From NCBI GenBank assembly GCA_964385505.1, contig CAYLPI010000001.1:33767-97766 (forward strand): DNA of 64,000 nucleotides, in the 5' to 3' direction. Made by a program: the position numbers and the translations under genes. The notes under the pieces were generated by a model. The model did not search any database and was not told where the DNA came from. It was given only the letters and a program-made list of their open reading frames with translations. Position 1 is the stretch's first letter, and each line of letters starts with the position of its first letter. This document shows, in pieces, positions 26,866 through 35,671 of this stretch. Source of the DNA: CAITSH01 sp964385505. GTDB lineage: Bacteria; Pseudomonadota; Gammaproteobacteria; Burkholderiales; SG8-39.

Positions 26866-27795
26866 ATGGGTACACATTCACAGCTTTTACCGGTGGTGCG
26901 GCCGTTCCTCGCCTTCACCTTTACCTTTACCTTTACCTTTAGCCTGGCCCTGGTATTGGGCCTGGCGGTGGCGCCGGGCGTGCATGCCGCGCCCAACGCC
27001 ACCGTCGAAGCGGTACAAATGCCGGCCTGGGTGGAGCGCGGCTCCGGACGACTGCCCTTGTCGCCCGGCATGGAGTTGCAAAACGGCGACCAGGTGCGCA
27101 CCGGCGCCAATTCGCGCCTGTTGCTCAAGACCGCCGATGGCAGCGCGGTCAAGCTGGGTCAGAACGCCAGCCTCAGACTAAGCGACATGGCGCAGCAAAA
27201 GGACGGCGTGTTTGCCGCCTCGCTGGCCGTGGGTGAGGGCGCGTTTCGCTTTACCACCGATATTTTTGCCAAGTTGCGTGGCAAGCGCCTGGTCAATGTC
27301 TCGGTTGCAACCGTGACCATAGGGGTGCGCGGCACCGATTTGTGGGGCAAGTCGGACCTCAACAAGCAGATCGTCTGCCTGATCGAGGGCCGCATCGAGG
27401 TTACGCCGCCGGGCGAGCAAGCTTTCAACCTTGACCAGCCCTTGCAGTTTTACATCCGCGACAACGGCAAGTCCTTGCCTATCGCCGCGGTTGACGCCAA
27501 GTTGCTGACGCAATGGGCGACCGAAACCGAGGTAGCCGCCGGCGCCGGGGCGGCGCGTCGCGGCGGCAAATGGAAGGTCGTACTGGGTACGGCAGACACC
27601 CAGGCCGACGCGCTCAAACTCTATGATGATGTGCGTAATGCCGGCTATGCCGCCGAAATCCAGCCGGTGCTGGCCGGTGAGAAGCGCAGCTACAACGTGC
27701 GCCTCGCCAACCTGCCCTCGCGCGACGAAGCGCAGGCACTGGCGGCGCGGCTCAAGGGCAGCATGGGCGTGAATGAGCCAAGGGTGAGCATGTGA
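26866..27795 (+). CDS. Secreted FecR-domain protein with C-terminal SPOR domain
   Basis: The 309-residue protein has a signal peptide whose core contains FTFTFTFTF followed by SLALVLGLAVAPGVHAAP. A FecR-like beta domain follows (about 45-210: GMELQNGDQVRTGANSRLLL, VATVTIGVRGTDLWG). The C-terminus, about 230-300 (GGKWKVVLGTADTQADALKLY, YNVRLANLPSRDEAQALAARL), looks like a SPOR peptidoglycan-binding domain. No sigma factor or TonB receptor is adjacent, so classic FecR signalling is unlikely. A cell-envelope structural or sensing role is inference. The start has AAAAGGGG upstream. Confidence 0.8.
   Translation: MGTHSQLLPVVRPFLAFTFTFTFTFSLALVLGLAVAPGVHAAPNATVEAVQMPAWVERGSGRLPLSPGMELQNGDQVRTGANSRLLLKTADGSAVKLGQNASLRLSDMAQQKDGVFAASLAVGEGAFRFTTDIFAKLRGKRLVNVSVATVTIGVRGTDLWGKSDLNKQIVCLIEGRIEVTPPGEQAFNLDQPLQFYIRDNGKSLPIAAVDAKLLTQWATETEVAAGAGAARRGGKWKVVLGTADTQADALKLYDDVRNAGYAAEIQPVLAGEKRSYNVRLANLPSRDEAQALAARLKGSMGVNEPRVSM
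26914..26940 (+). repeat. Hexanucleotide repeat inside the signal peptide of the FecR/SPOR gene
   Basis: Four TT(C/T)ACC units and a final TTT encode the alternating Phe-Thr run FTFTFTFTF in the signal peptide. Copy-number change by slippage would add or remove two residues and keep the frame. A related run occurs at 30638-30658. Confidence 0.85.
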
Positions 27796-28063
27796 ACAGG
27801 TGAGCACGTAATTGGCGTGACGCGTTTCCCCGACGCGCAGCTTGCGCCGGCGTTTTTACTGGTGCCGCGCTGCCTGACGCGGCCACACGAAAAGTACAAC
27901 AAGCTGGAAAGCCACGACTGGCGTGGCTTTCCAGCCTATGCTCTGGGTATTTTCTGGCGCGGTGCGCCAGCGGGAAAACTGCCCTGTTGCGCACCGGAAC
28001 GTCAATTTGGCACAGGCGCTGCGGTAGAATGCGCGCAGTCCAACGCCCCCGGCGCCAGCGGCA
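27796..28063. other. Intergenic region between the FecR/SPOR gene and uvrD
   Basis: This 268 bp stretch contains no convincing gene. It holds one copy of the dispersed palindromic repeat (27903-27935), and the rest shows no recognisable motif. The uvrD promoter must lie here but no clear -35/-10 pair was picked out. Confidence 0.5.
27903..27935. repeat. Dispersed palindromic repeat, copy A
   Basis: A perfect 14 bp inverted repeat (GCTGGAAAGCCACG and its complement) surrounds the loop ACTGG. It is followed by a tail, ATGCTCTGGGTATTTTC, that resembles the tail of copy B. There is no T-tract, so it is not a standard terminator. Confidence 0.7.
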
Positions 28064-30382
28064 ATGCCCCCCCTACTCGACAATCTCAACCCTGAACAAC
28101 TCGCTGCGGTAACCCTGCCCAACCAGTCGGCGCTTATCCTCGCCGGTGCCGGATCGGGCAAGACTCGGGTACTGACGACGCGTATCGCCTGGTTGATCCA
28201 GACCGGCAACATCAGCCCCAACGGCCTTCTGGCGGTGACCTTTACCAACAAAGCGGCCAAGGAAATGCTGGTGCGCCTGTCGGCGATGATGCCGATCAAC
28301 ACGCGCGGCATGTGGGTGGGCACCTTTCACGGCCTGTGCAACCGCATGCTGCGCGCGCATTACCGCGATGCCGGGCTGCCGCAGACTTTCCAGATTCTCG
28401 ATACGCAGGACCAGTTATCGGCGGTGAAGCGCATTCTCAAGTCGCTCAATGTCGATGAAGACCGTTTTCCGCCGCGCCAGGTGCAGTGGTTCATCAACGG
28501 CGCCAAGGAAGCCGGCGATCGCGCCGACAAGGTTGAGGTGTCCGACGAATTTTCGCGCCGTGCGGTGGAGTTGTACGCCGCATATGACGCGCAATGCCAG
28601 CGCGAAGGCGCGGTCGATTTTCCCGAATTGCTGTTGCGCTGCTTCGAACTCTTGTCGCGCAACGAAATCCTGCGCCAGCACTACCAGGCGCGCTTTCGCC
28701 ACATTCTGGTCGATGAGTTCCAGGATACCAACCGGCTGCAATACCGCTGGCTCAAACTGCTCGCCGGCCACGGCACCACCCGCGCCGGCGGCGGCAACGC
28801 GATTTTCGCCGTCGGCGACGACGACCAGTCGATTTATGCGTTTCGCGGCGCCAACGTCGGCAACATGGCCGACTTCGAGCACGACTTCAATGTCGGCAAC
28901 ATTATCCGGCTGGAGCAGAATTACCGCTCCCACGGCCACATTCTCGACGCCGCCAACGCGCTGATTTCGCACAACAGCAAGCGCCTGGGTAAAAACCTGT
29001 GGACCGCCGCCGGGCACGGCGAACCGCTGCGGGTCTATCAGGCGCAGTCCGACGGCTACGAAGCGCACTGGATCGCCGAGGAGGTGCAGTCGCTGGCGCG
29101 CGAAGGCATGGCGCGGCGCGACATGGCGGTGCTGTACCGTTCCAACGCGCAGTCGCGCATCATCGAACACGCGCTGTTCTCGGCCGGCATTCCCTATCGC
29201 GTCTATGGCGGCCTGCGCTTTTTCGAGCGCCTCGAAATCAAGCACGCCCTCGCCTACCTGCGCCTGCTCGCCACCCCGGAGGACGACGGCGCCTTCTTGC
29301 GCGTGGTGAATTTCCCCACGCGCGGCATCGGCGCTCGCTCGCTCGAATCGCTGCAGGACACGGCCAGGGCGCGCGGCATCCCGCTCTACGCCGCGGTTGC
29401 CGCGCTCGAGGGCAAGGCCGGCGCGGTACTGGCCGCGTTCACCCGTCTCATCGACAATTTGCGCAGCGAAACGCAAGGCCTGTCATTGCCCGAAGTGGTC
29501 GAACACATGCTCGAGCGCAGCGGCTTGCGCGCGCATTATCAAAAAGAGAAAGACGGCGCCGACCGGGTTGAAAACCTCAACGAACTGGTCAATGCTGCGG
29601 CCGGCTTCATGCAGGAAGAGGGTTTATCGTCGATCATGGTCGATAGCGTGGTACCGGCGCCAGAAGCAGCCGCAGCAGCGGCCGGTGCTGCGCAATCGGG
29701 CTTGGATTTCGACGCGCCCGATCAGGCGCCAGCGGCCGCGTCCGAAACGCGCGAGCGCATCGACCCGCTGGCGAATTTCCTCGCGCACGCCGCGCTCGAA
29801 GCCGGCGAGCACCAGGCCGGCGAAGGCAGCGACGCGCTGCAATTGATGACCGTGCACTCGGCCAAGGGCCTGGAATTTCACGCCGTGTTCATCAGCGGCC
29901 TCGAAGAAGGCCTGTTTCCGCACGAGCAAAGCACCGCCGCCGATGACGGCCTTGAAGAGGAGCGGCGCCTGATGTACGTGGCCATAACCCGCGCGCGCCA
30001 GCGCCTGTACCTGACGCTGGCGCAAACGCGCTTGTTGCATGGCCAGACGCGCTACAACGTCGCCAGTCGTTTTATCGAAGAAATTCCGCCGGAACTGCTG
30101 AAGTGGTTGTCACCGCGCATCGGCTCGGGCATGAGCGCGCATGACAGTGCCAACGAACTGGCCTGGCCGGCGTCGCCCCCGCGCCAGGCCGTTTTCGCGT
30201 CCAATGCGGCCTCCGACGATTCACCCTGGCGCATCGGCCAGAACGTCGTCCATGCCAAGTTCGGTCAGGGCGTCATCGTCAACGCCGAGGGCCGTGGTGC
30301 CGAGGCGCGGGTACAGATCAATTTCGGCCGCCACGGCATGAAATGGCTGGCGCTCGAATACGCCAATCTCACCGCCGCCTGA
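28064..30382 (+). CDS. uvrD: UvrD/Rep-family ATP-dependent DNA helicase
   Basis: UvrD is a superfamily 1A 3'-5' helicase acting in nucleotide excision and mismatch repair. The 772-residue protein has Walker A GAGSGKT (28-34), Walker B LVDEFQDTN, motif III DDDQSIYAFRGA, motif V LMTVHSAKGLEF and motif VI AITRARQRLYLTLAQ. It ends in a Tudor-like tail (GQNVVHAKFGQGVIVNAEGRG) as in UvrD/PcrA. An Ala-rich insert near residues 525-565 is typical of betaproteobacterial UvrD. Confidence 0.95.
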   Translation: MPPLLDNLNPEQLAAVTLPNQSALILAGAGSGKTRVLTTRIAWLIQTGNISPNGLLAVTFTNKAAKEMLVRLSAMMPINTRGMWVGTFHGLCNRMLRAHYRDAGLPQTFQILDTQDQLSAVKRILKSLNVDEDRFPPRQVQWFINGAKEAGDRADKVEVSDEFSRRAVELYAAYDAQCQREGAVDFPELLLRCFELLSRNEILRQHYQARFRHILVDEFQDTNRLQYRWLKLLAGHGTTRAGGGNAIFAVGDDDQSIYAFRGANVGNMADFEHDFNVGNIIRLEQNYRSHGHILDAANALISHNSKRLGKNLWTAAGHGEPLRVYQAQSDGYEAHWIAEEVQSLAREGMARRDMAVLYRSNAQSRIIEHALFSAGIPYRVYGGLRFFERLEIKHALAYLRLLATPEDDGAFLRVVNFPTRGIGARSLESLQDTARARGIPLYAAVAALEGKAGAVLAAFTRLIDNLRSETQGLSLPEVVEHMLERSGLRAHYQKEKDGADRVENLNELVNAAAGFMQEEGLSSIMVDSVVPAPEAAAAAAGAAQSGLDFDAPDQAPAAASETRERIDPLANFLAHAALEAGEHQAGEGSDALQLMTVHSAKGLEFHAVFISGLEEGLFPHEQSTAADDGLEEERRLMYVAITRARQRLYLTLAQTRLLHGQTRYNVASRFIEEIPPELLKWLSPRIGSGMSAHDSANELAWPASPPRQAVFASNAASDDSPWRIGQNVVHAKFGQGVIVNAEGRGAEARVQINFGRHGMKWLALEYANLTAA

Positions 30383-30434
30383 GCACCTGCGCGCGCAGCG
30401 GCGTGCGCGTAACCCGATAAAATCAGCATGCTAA

Positions 30435-30470
30435 GCCCTGAAAAAGCGCACCGGGCGTGGCTTTGCGGCC
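30435..30470. repeat. Possible degenerate copy D of the dispersed palindromic repeat
   Basis: The sequence resembles the repeat in its GCCCTGAAAAAGCGC left arm and GGGCGTGGCTTTGCGGCC right arm. Pairing is imperfect and the tail diverges, so family membership is uncertain. It lies between uvrD and the following small gene. Confidence 0.3.
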
Positions 30471-30508
30471 GATTACCTTGTCCGATCTGACAAGGATTCG
30501 CGACCGGA

Positions 30509-30772
30509 TCAATCCTCGAACAAGCCCATTTGCGTGACGCCTTGCTCGGTCAGGGTCTCGACCATGCGTTTGGCATCGACGAGGGTCATGGTTTCGCCGG
30601 TGCGGTTGCCGGCCTGCCACTGGTAGCGCGTCTCGCCTTCACCTTTAACTTTACCTTTGCCCGATTGGCGAACATCGCCGAGCTTGTCTTTGCCCAGCCA
30701 GTAGCCGTGCGAACTGTAGCCGCGCTCCCACTGCGCCTTGGCCAGCGCTTTTCTGGAATTTATTTTTGCCAT
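30509..30772 (-). CDS. Small protein of unknown function
   Basis: This 87-residue open frame starts MAKINSRKALAKAQWERGYS and ends TQMGLFED. It is basic and hydrophilic, with no signal peptide or membrane segment. The middle contains GKGKVKGEGE, encoded by a hexanucleotide-like run (30638-30658). I do not recognise a family. The clean start, the conserved-looking C-terminal half (TGETMTLVDAKRMVETLTEQG) and its position just after yqaA on the same strand (11 bp gap) support it as a real gene. Confidence 0.55.
   Translation of the reverse strand: MAKINSRKALAKAQWERGYSSHGYWLGKDKLGDVRQSGKGKVKGEGETRYQWQAGNRTGETMTLVDAKRMVETLTEQGVTQMGLFED
30638..30658. repeat. Hexanucleotide run related to the one at 26914
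   Basis: The + strand reads TTC ACC TTT AAC TTT ACC TTT. It is preceded by the same CTCGCC context as the 26914 run, although the two lie on opposite coding strands of unrelated genes. Confidence 0.6.
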
Positions 30773-30783
30773 TTCCGTACTCC

Positions 30784-31212
30784 CTACAGGCTCGCACCCT
30801 GGGCGACCACCCAGTAGCGGGCAAGACGTCCGGCGGCCTGGAAAACCAATACTGCAGGCCAGTTCAGTTTAAGCCATCCGGCGGCGACACACAGTGCATC
30901 GCCGACCACCGGCAACCAGGCCAGCAACAAGGCCGGCGCGCCCCACCGGCGCAGGCGCGCGAGCTGCGTCAGCGGTTTTTGCTGCGCGATAAAGCGTCCG
31001 ATAAGGTAGGAGCTCATGCCCCCCAGGGTGTTGCCGAGCGTGGCCACGGCGATGGCCGGTACCAACAACTCCGGGTGCAGTTTGAGCACACCGAACAGCA
31101 CCGCCTCGGACGACAGGGGCACCAGCGTCGCGGCGATGAAAGAGGCGGCAAACAGCGACCACAAGCCGGCTTCGGCGGTGAACCATTCGGCGGGAGTGAA
31201 CCATTCAATCAT
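30784..31212 (-). CDS. yqaA: YqaA-family small inner-membrane protein
   Basis: The protein is 142 residues, the same length as E. coli YqaA, and belongs to the DedA-related SNARE-associated superfamily. It begins MIEWFTPAEWFTAEAGLWSL. It has hydrophobic segments at about 15-35, 50-70 and 100-120, with the conserved GNTLGGMSSYLIGRF and LLLAWLPVVGDALCVAAGWL. The start at 31212 fits family length; further upstream codons diverge. It is divergent from ilvA. The cellular role of the family is unresolved, possibly lipid or ion handling. Confidence 0.88.
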   Translation of the reverse strand: MIEWFTPAEWFTAEAGLWSLFAASFIAATLVPLSSEAVLFGVLKLHPELLVPAIAVATLGNTLGGMSSYLIGRFIAQQKPLTQLARLRRWGAPALLLAWLPVVGDALCVAAGWLKLNWPAVLVFQAAGRLARYWVVAQGASL

Positions 31213-31312
31213 GGCGCGAGAATAGAGGGAAACGGGCCGCTCGTGTAGAGTAGCCGCCTTGGTATCCGCGTGCGTCCCCATGCTGCGGATGCGGTGCCGC
31301 AAAGAAAACACC

Positions 31313-32845
31313 ATGACCATCGATTACCTCGAAAAAATCCTCACTGCGCGCGTCTATGACGTCGCTGTCGAGACGCCGCTTGATCACGCGCCCAACCTGT
31401 CGGCGCGCCTTGGCAACAACATCATGTTGAAGCGAGAAGACATGCAGCCGGTGTTCTCGTTCAAGCTGCGCGGCGCCTACAACAAGATGGCCTTGCTGCC
31501 GACCGCGGTGTTGAAGCGTGGTGTCATCGCGGCATCGGCCGGCAACCACGCCCAGGGCGTGGCGCTGGCGGCGCAAAAGCTCGGCTGCCGCGCTTTGATC
31601 GTGATGCCGGTGACCACGCCGCGCATCAAGGTCGATGCGGTGGCGGGCCGCGGCGCCGAGGTGGTGCTGGTCGGTGATTCATATTCGGACGCCTACGCGC
31701 ACGCACGCAAGCTCGAACAGCGCAGCAAGCTCACCTTCGTTCATCCCTACGACGACCCGGATGTCATCGCCGGCCAGGGCACGGTCGGCATGGAAATCCT
31801 GCGCCAGACCAGGCGCCCCATCCACGCCATTTTTGTCGCCATCGGCGGCGGCGGCCTGATCTCGGGCATCGCCTCCTACGTCAAGCGCCTGCAGCCTGGC
31901 ATCAAGGTGATCGGCGTGCAGCCGGTCGATTCGGATGCGATGTCGCGTTCGCTCAAGGCCGGCCGCCGCGTCACGCTCGATCACGTCGGCCTGTTCGCCG
32001 ACGGCGTTGCGGTCAAGCAGGTCGGGGTCGAGACCTTTCGCATCTGCCGCGAACTGGTCGATGACATCATTCTCGTCAACACCGACGAGATCTGCGCCGC
32101 GATGAAAGACGTGTTCGAGGACACGCGCTCGATACTCGAGCCGGCCGGCGCGCTCGCCGTCGCCGGCGCCAAGGTCTATGTCGAAAAAACCGGCGCACGC
32201 GGTCTCGACCTTGTGACCATTGCCTGCGGCGCCAACACCAATTTCGACCGTCTGCGCTTTGTCGCCGAGCGCGCCGAGGTGGGCGAGCGGCGCGAAGCCA
32301 TCCTCGCCGTGACCATCCCCGAGCGGCCGGGCAGCTTCAGGAAATTCTGCGCCACGCTGGGCGCACGCAACATCACCGAGTTCAACTACCGCATCGCCGA
32401 CCCGAAAGAGGCGCATGTGTTTGTCGGTGTGCAGGTGCGCGACCATGCCGAGAAGGCGAAGCTGGTGCGCTCGCTGGTCCGCCACGGCCTGAAGACCCTC
32501 GATTTTTCCGACAACGAAATGGCCAAGCTGCATGTCCGCCACCTCGTCGGCGGCCACGCGCCGCAAGCCGCAGGCGGCAAGGGCACGGCAAAAAACGAGT
32601 TGCTTTACCGCTTCGAATTCCCGGAACGCCCCGGCGCACTGATGAACTTTTTGTCCAGCATGCGCAGCGACTGGAACATCAGCCTGTTTCACTATCGCAA
32701 CCACGGCGCCGACAACGGCCGCGTGCTGGTCGGCATGCAAGTGCCCAAAAAAGAAATGCCGCAGTTCAGGAAATTTCTCGACACGCTTGGTTATCCCTTT
32801 GTCGATGAAAGTGCCAATCCGGCCTACCGTTTGTTTCTGGGCTGA
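31313..32845 (+). CDS. ilvA: Threonine ammonia-lyase, biosynthetic
   Basis: IlvA deaminates threonine to 2-oxobutanoate, the first step towards isoleucine. The 510-residue protein has the PLP lysine in VFSFKLRGAYNKM (K51) and the phosphate-binding glycines in AIGGGGLISGIASYVK. Two C-terminal ACT-like regulatory domains (ERPGSFRKFCATLGARNITEF and ERPGALMNFLSSMRSDW) give isoleucine feedback control. The second ACT domain marks it as the long biosynthetic form. Confidence 0.96.
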   Translation: MTIDYLEKILTARVYDVAVETPLDHAPNLSARLGNNIMLKREDMQPVFSFKLRGAYNKMALLPTAVLKRGVIAASAGNHAQGVALAAQKLGCRALIVMPVTTPRIKVDAVAGRGAEVVLVGDSYSDAYAHARKLEQRSKLTFVHPYDDPDVIAGQGTVGMEILRQTRRPIHAIFVAIGGGGLISGIASYVKRLQPGIKVIGVQPVDSDAMSRSLKAGRRVTLDHVGLFADGVAVKQVGVETFRICRELVDDIILVNTDEICAAMKDVFEDTRSILEPAGALAVAGAKVYVEKTGARGLDLVTIACGANTNFDRLRFVAERAEVGERREAILAVTIPERPGSFRKFCATLGARNITEFNYRIADPKEAHVFVGVQVRDHAEKAKLVRSLVRHGLKTLDFSDNEMAKLHVRHLVGGHAPQAAGGKGTAKNELLYRFEFPERPGALMNFLSSMRSDWNISLFHYRNHGADNGRVLVGMQVPKKEMPQFRKFLDTLGYPFVDESANPAYRLFLG

Positions 32846-32905
32846 ACGCGGCCGTATCTGCGGCACCGGCTTGATCCATAGGCGCCCCGTGTGTCCCTGA
32901 AGACC

Positions 32906-32956
32906 GGCTGGAAAGCCTCGCCCAGCAAGGGTTTCCAGCCGATGCCCCGAATTTTC
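32906..32956. repeat. Dispersed palindromic repeat, copy B
   Basis: The arms GGCTGGAAAGCC and GGGTTTCCAGCC flank a short centre, followed by the tail GATGCCCCGAATTTTC, which matches copy A. It lies 60 bp after ilvA and immediately before a gene remnant. Confidence 0.65.
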
Positions 32957-33064
32957 CTGAGGGCCAGCAGCACAGCCTGGTGCTGCCACACCCATCGCGC
33001 CGTCCCCTTGCGGGCATCACAACAACGTAATCCAGGCGTCATCGCCCTGTCATTTTCAGCGCAG

Positions 33065-33140
33065 GCCGATCTGACGATTTGCATCGTGCGCCACGGCCAG
33101 ACCGACTGGAATCGCGAAAGCCGTATCCAGGGCGGCACCC
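33065..33140 (+). pseudogene. N-terminal remnant of a histidine phosphatase / phosphoglycerate mutase-like gene
   Basis: The frame reads ADLTICIVRHGQTDWNRESR followed by IQGGT. This is the N-terminal catalytic block (RHG motif) of the histidine phosphatase superfamily. Similarity stops after about 25 residues, where the sequence runs into the 3' end of the opposing ggt gene. The remaining 170 or so residues expected for the family are absent, so this is a deletion scar. Confidence 0.8.
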
Positions 33141-33151
33141 GCGCGTCGTGT

Positions 33152-34711
33152 TTAAAGCCCTCCGGCCGTCGCTTCGCGCCGGTGGTCGGCGTGACCGAGC
33201 AGGCTGCCATCGGGCATCTGCTCGATGGCTTTTACCGAGCCGAAGAAGTTTGATCCGCTGGCGCGGGTCACCGCATGTCCCTTCGTCGCGAGTTGCGCGA
33301 CCACGCCGTCTTCGAACGCCGTCTCGATCACCTTGGCGCCGAAACGGTCTGTGCTCCAGCGCGGCGCGTCGATGGCCTGTGCAAGGTCCCAGCCGCGATC
33401 CAGGCGGTTCACCATCACCTGCACGCAGGAAATAGTCTGGCTGATGCCGCCCGGTGTCGCCATCGCGAGGCGAAGCCGGCCGGCGTCGGTGACCAGAACG
33501 GGATTGTGCGTGTGGGCCGGCCGCTTGCCGGGCGCCACGACGTTGGGGTCCTTAGGGTCGGCGCTGAAACACATCATGCGGTTGTTCAGCAGGATGCCGG
33601 TGTCCTGGTCGAGGAACGCGCATCCGAACGGCTGGAAATTGCTCTGCAGCATGACGATGGCGTCGCCGCTGGCCGCGTCGGCCAGTACAAGGCCCGTCGT
33701 GCCGCCGGGAGACGGTGGCGTTACTGTGGGTACATGGACATGCAAGGCTGCCTGCAATTGCAGTGTGGCGGCCGCGCCCAGCAGCCCGTCCTGGTCGAAC
33801 ACCCGCGTTCTGGAGTCGAACACGCGCGGTTTGGCCAGCGCCAGCGCGGCAAACGCTGCGCGCATCTCAAAGTCAAGACAGGTGACCGGGTCGCCCGCCA
33901 GTTGCGCCGGGTCAAGGCCGGCCAGTGCGTTGAGTTGCGCCAGCATCAGCGCGCCATAGGCATTGGGAGGCAGGCCATGCACGGTGAGCCCGCGGTAAGA
34001 CGTTGAGAGCGGGGTCACCCATTCGGGCCGGAATGCCACAAGGTCGGTCGTGCTGATCAGTCCGCCGGCGGCTCCGACCGCACGCACCAGCGCCTGTGCG
34101 ACTGCGCCCTGGTAAAACCCCGCGGCGCCGTGTGCGGCAATCGTGCCCAGCGTGCGCGCGAGTGCCGGCTGCTTTAGCATTGCGCCCGCCGCGAGGGGCT
34201 GGCCGTCCGCTACATAGATTGCGCTGCAGCCCGGGTCGGCGCGAACGGTGGACAACTCGGCGTCCAGATTGCGCAGCAATACCACCGAGGCCGTATGGGC
34301 TTGCGCGGCCGCGATGGCCGGTTCGATGAGGCGGGACCAGGGTAGCCTGCCATGACGCTCGTGCAGGGCTCCCCACATGCGCGGCAGGCCGGGCACGACT
34401 GCGGCGATGGCGCCCTTGGCCGGAATGCCGCCGGCAAAGCGCGCGGCATCGGCGGTACCCGGTGCCGGTCCCGAGCCGTTCAAGCCCTCGATGCGGCCGC
34501 CGACTTGTCCGCCAAAACGCAGCAGTACAAACCCGTCGCCACCGACCGAATTGGCGTGGGTTGCGACGACCGAGAGCAGCGCCGATGCGCAGACCGCGGC
34601 GTCGGCCAGGCTGCCGCCCTGTGCCAGGACGTCCAGCGCGGAATCGGTGGCCAGAGGGTGGCCGCTGACCACCATGAAGCGCTCCGCGTGGACGGTCCGC
34701 TGGCGAGGCAT
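33152..34711 (-). CDS. Gamma-glutamyltransferase family protein
   Basis: The enzyme is an N-terminal nucleophile hydrolase or transferase of 519 residues. The family N-terminus ERFMVVSGHPLATDSALDVL is present, along with ANSVGGDGFVLLR. The probable autoprocessing/catalytic Thr lies in PGGTTGLVLAD (around T338), followed by GILLNNRMMCFSADP, NVVAPGKRPAHTHNPVLV and TPGGISQT. No Sec signal peptide is visible, so it may act in the cytoplasm, unlike E. coli Ggt. It follows the LysR gene by 3 bp and is probably co-transcribed with it. Some relatives act on gamma-glutamylated catabolic intermediates or acyl-amides, so the substrate is open. Confidence 0.88.
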   Translation of the reverse strand: MPRQRTVHAERFMVVSGHPLATDSALDVLAQGGSLADAAVCASALLSVVATHANSVGGDGFVLLRFGGQVGGRIEGLNGSGPAPGTADAARFAGGIPAKGAIAAVVPGLPRMWGALHERHGRLPWSRLIEPAIAAAQAHTASVVLLRNLDAELSTVRADPGCSAIYVADGQPLAAGAMLKQPALARTLGTIAAHGAAGFYQGAVAQALVRAVGAAGGLISTTDLVAFRPEWVTPLSTSYRGLTVHGLPPNAYGALMLAQLNALAGLDPAQLAGDPVTCLDFEMRAAFAALALAKPRVFDSRTRVFDQDGLLGAAATLQLQAALHVHVPTVTPPSPGGTTGLVLADAASGDAIVMLQSNFQPFGCAFLDQDTGILLNNRMMCFSADPKDPNVVAPGKRPAHTHNPVLVTDAGRLRLAMATPGGISQTISCVQVMVNRLDRGWDLAQAIDAPRWSTDRFGAKVIETAFEDGVVAQLATKGHAVTRASGSNFFGSVKAIEQMPDGSLLGHADHRREATAGGL

Positions 34712-34714
34712 CGC

Positions 34715-35671
34715 TCAGGCCTCGCCAGTACGCGGCTGTCGCGGACGGCGCTCGACCGGCTCGAACTCCTTGGCGACTTCGCGGATTGCCTGGCGCAAAA
34801 AACGGTGGCCCGGATCGCGATGGGTGCGCTCGTGCCAGATCATCAGGATGTTCGGGTCGGCCAGTGCCAGCGGCGGTTTGAGCAACTGCAGCGACAGCAT
34901 GCTCGCCAGCTCGCGGACGATACGCTCGGGCACGGTTGCGATCAGATCGGTGCCCGCAACCACGGCGCTCGACACCAACAGATCCGGTGTCCGCACGCCA
35001 ACAATGCGGCTGCGCCGGCGGCGCTTGAGCGCCCGCTCGACACTCACCTCGATCGTTGAAACCGGTGAGGAGCCGGCGCCCAGCACCACGTGCGGAATGC
35101 TCAGGTAGTCCTCAAAGCTGATCTTGCCGCGAATGCGCGGATGTCCGCGCCTGGCGATGCAGGCAAGGCGCAGCCGGAACAGCGGTTGTGCGTGCAGCCC
35201 GGAGGAGACGCTGGGCGGGTAGCCAAGCACCATGTCGCATTCGTTGGCCTCGAGCATTTCGTGGGTCCGCCGCACGTCCGCAGGCTGCATCATCAGACGA
35301 ACCCCCGGCGCGCGGTCCTCGAGGTGGCGCACCAGCCTGGGCAGCATCGAAAAAGCCAGCGAAGAGAGCGCGACGATGCGAAAGTCCATCGTGGTGCTCC
35401 CCGGCTCGAAGCGCTCGTGCCCGGATAGCGCATCCTCAATCAGGCGCAGCGCTTCGCGCGCCTGCGCTGCGGCGTGCAGCGCCCGCGGCGTCGGCGTCAT
35501 GCCCTGGCGGGTGCGAACGAGCAGCGGGTCGCCGAAAACCAGCCGCAGCCGCGCCAGCACCTCGCTCATCGCCGGCTGGCCGATGCCGATGCGGCTTGCG
35601 GCACGGGACACGTGGGCTTCTGTCACCAGCGCGTCGAGGCAGGCGAGCATGTGCACATCAAGGGACTTCAT
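34715..35671 (-). CDS. LysR-family transcriptional regulator
   Basis: The 318-residue protein (ATG at 35671, MKSLDVHMLACLDALVTEAH) has the N-terminal winged HTH (VSRAASRIGIGQPAMSEVLARLRLVFGDPLLVRTRQGM) and a periplasmic-binding-like effector domain. This is the PbsX/NodD-type lineage often found with aromatic catabolism. It is divergent from the molybdenum hydroxylase operon across 125 bp and is therefore its likely regulator, with the substrate or an intermediate as probable inducer. That role is inferred from position. Confidence 0.92.
   Translation of the reverse strand: MKSLDVHMLACLDALVTEAHVSRAASRIGIGQPAMSEVLARLRLVFGDPLLVRTRQGMTPTPRALHAAAQAREALRLIEDALSGHERFEPGSTTMDFRIVALSSLAFSMLPRLVRHLEDRAPGVRLMMQPADVRRTHEMLEANECDMVLGYPPSVSSGLHAQPLFRLRLACIARRGHPRIRGKISFEDYLSIPHVVLGAGSSPVSTIEVSVERALKRRRRSRIVGVRTPDLLVSSAVVAGTDLIATVPERIVRELASMLSLQLLKPPLALADPNILMIWHERTHRDPGHRFLRQAIREVAKEFEPVERRPRQPRTGEA

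Noticed and set aside
27903..27935. Rho-independent terminator
   Set aside because: The stem is strong but no T-run follows on either strand, and the sequence recurs elsewhere, so a repeat element is the better explanation.
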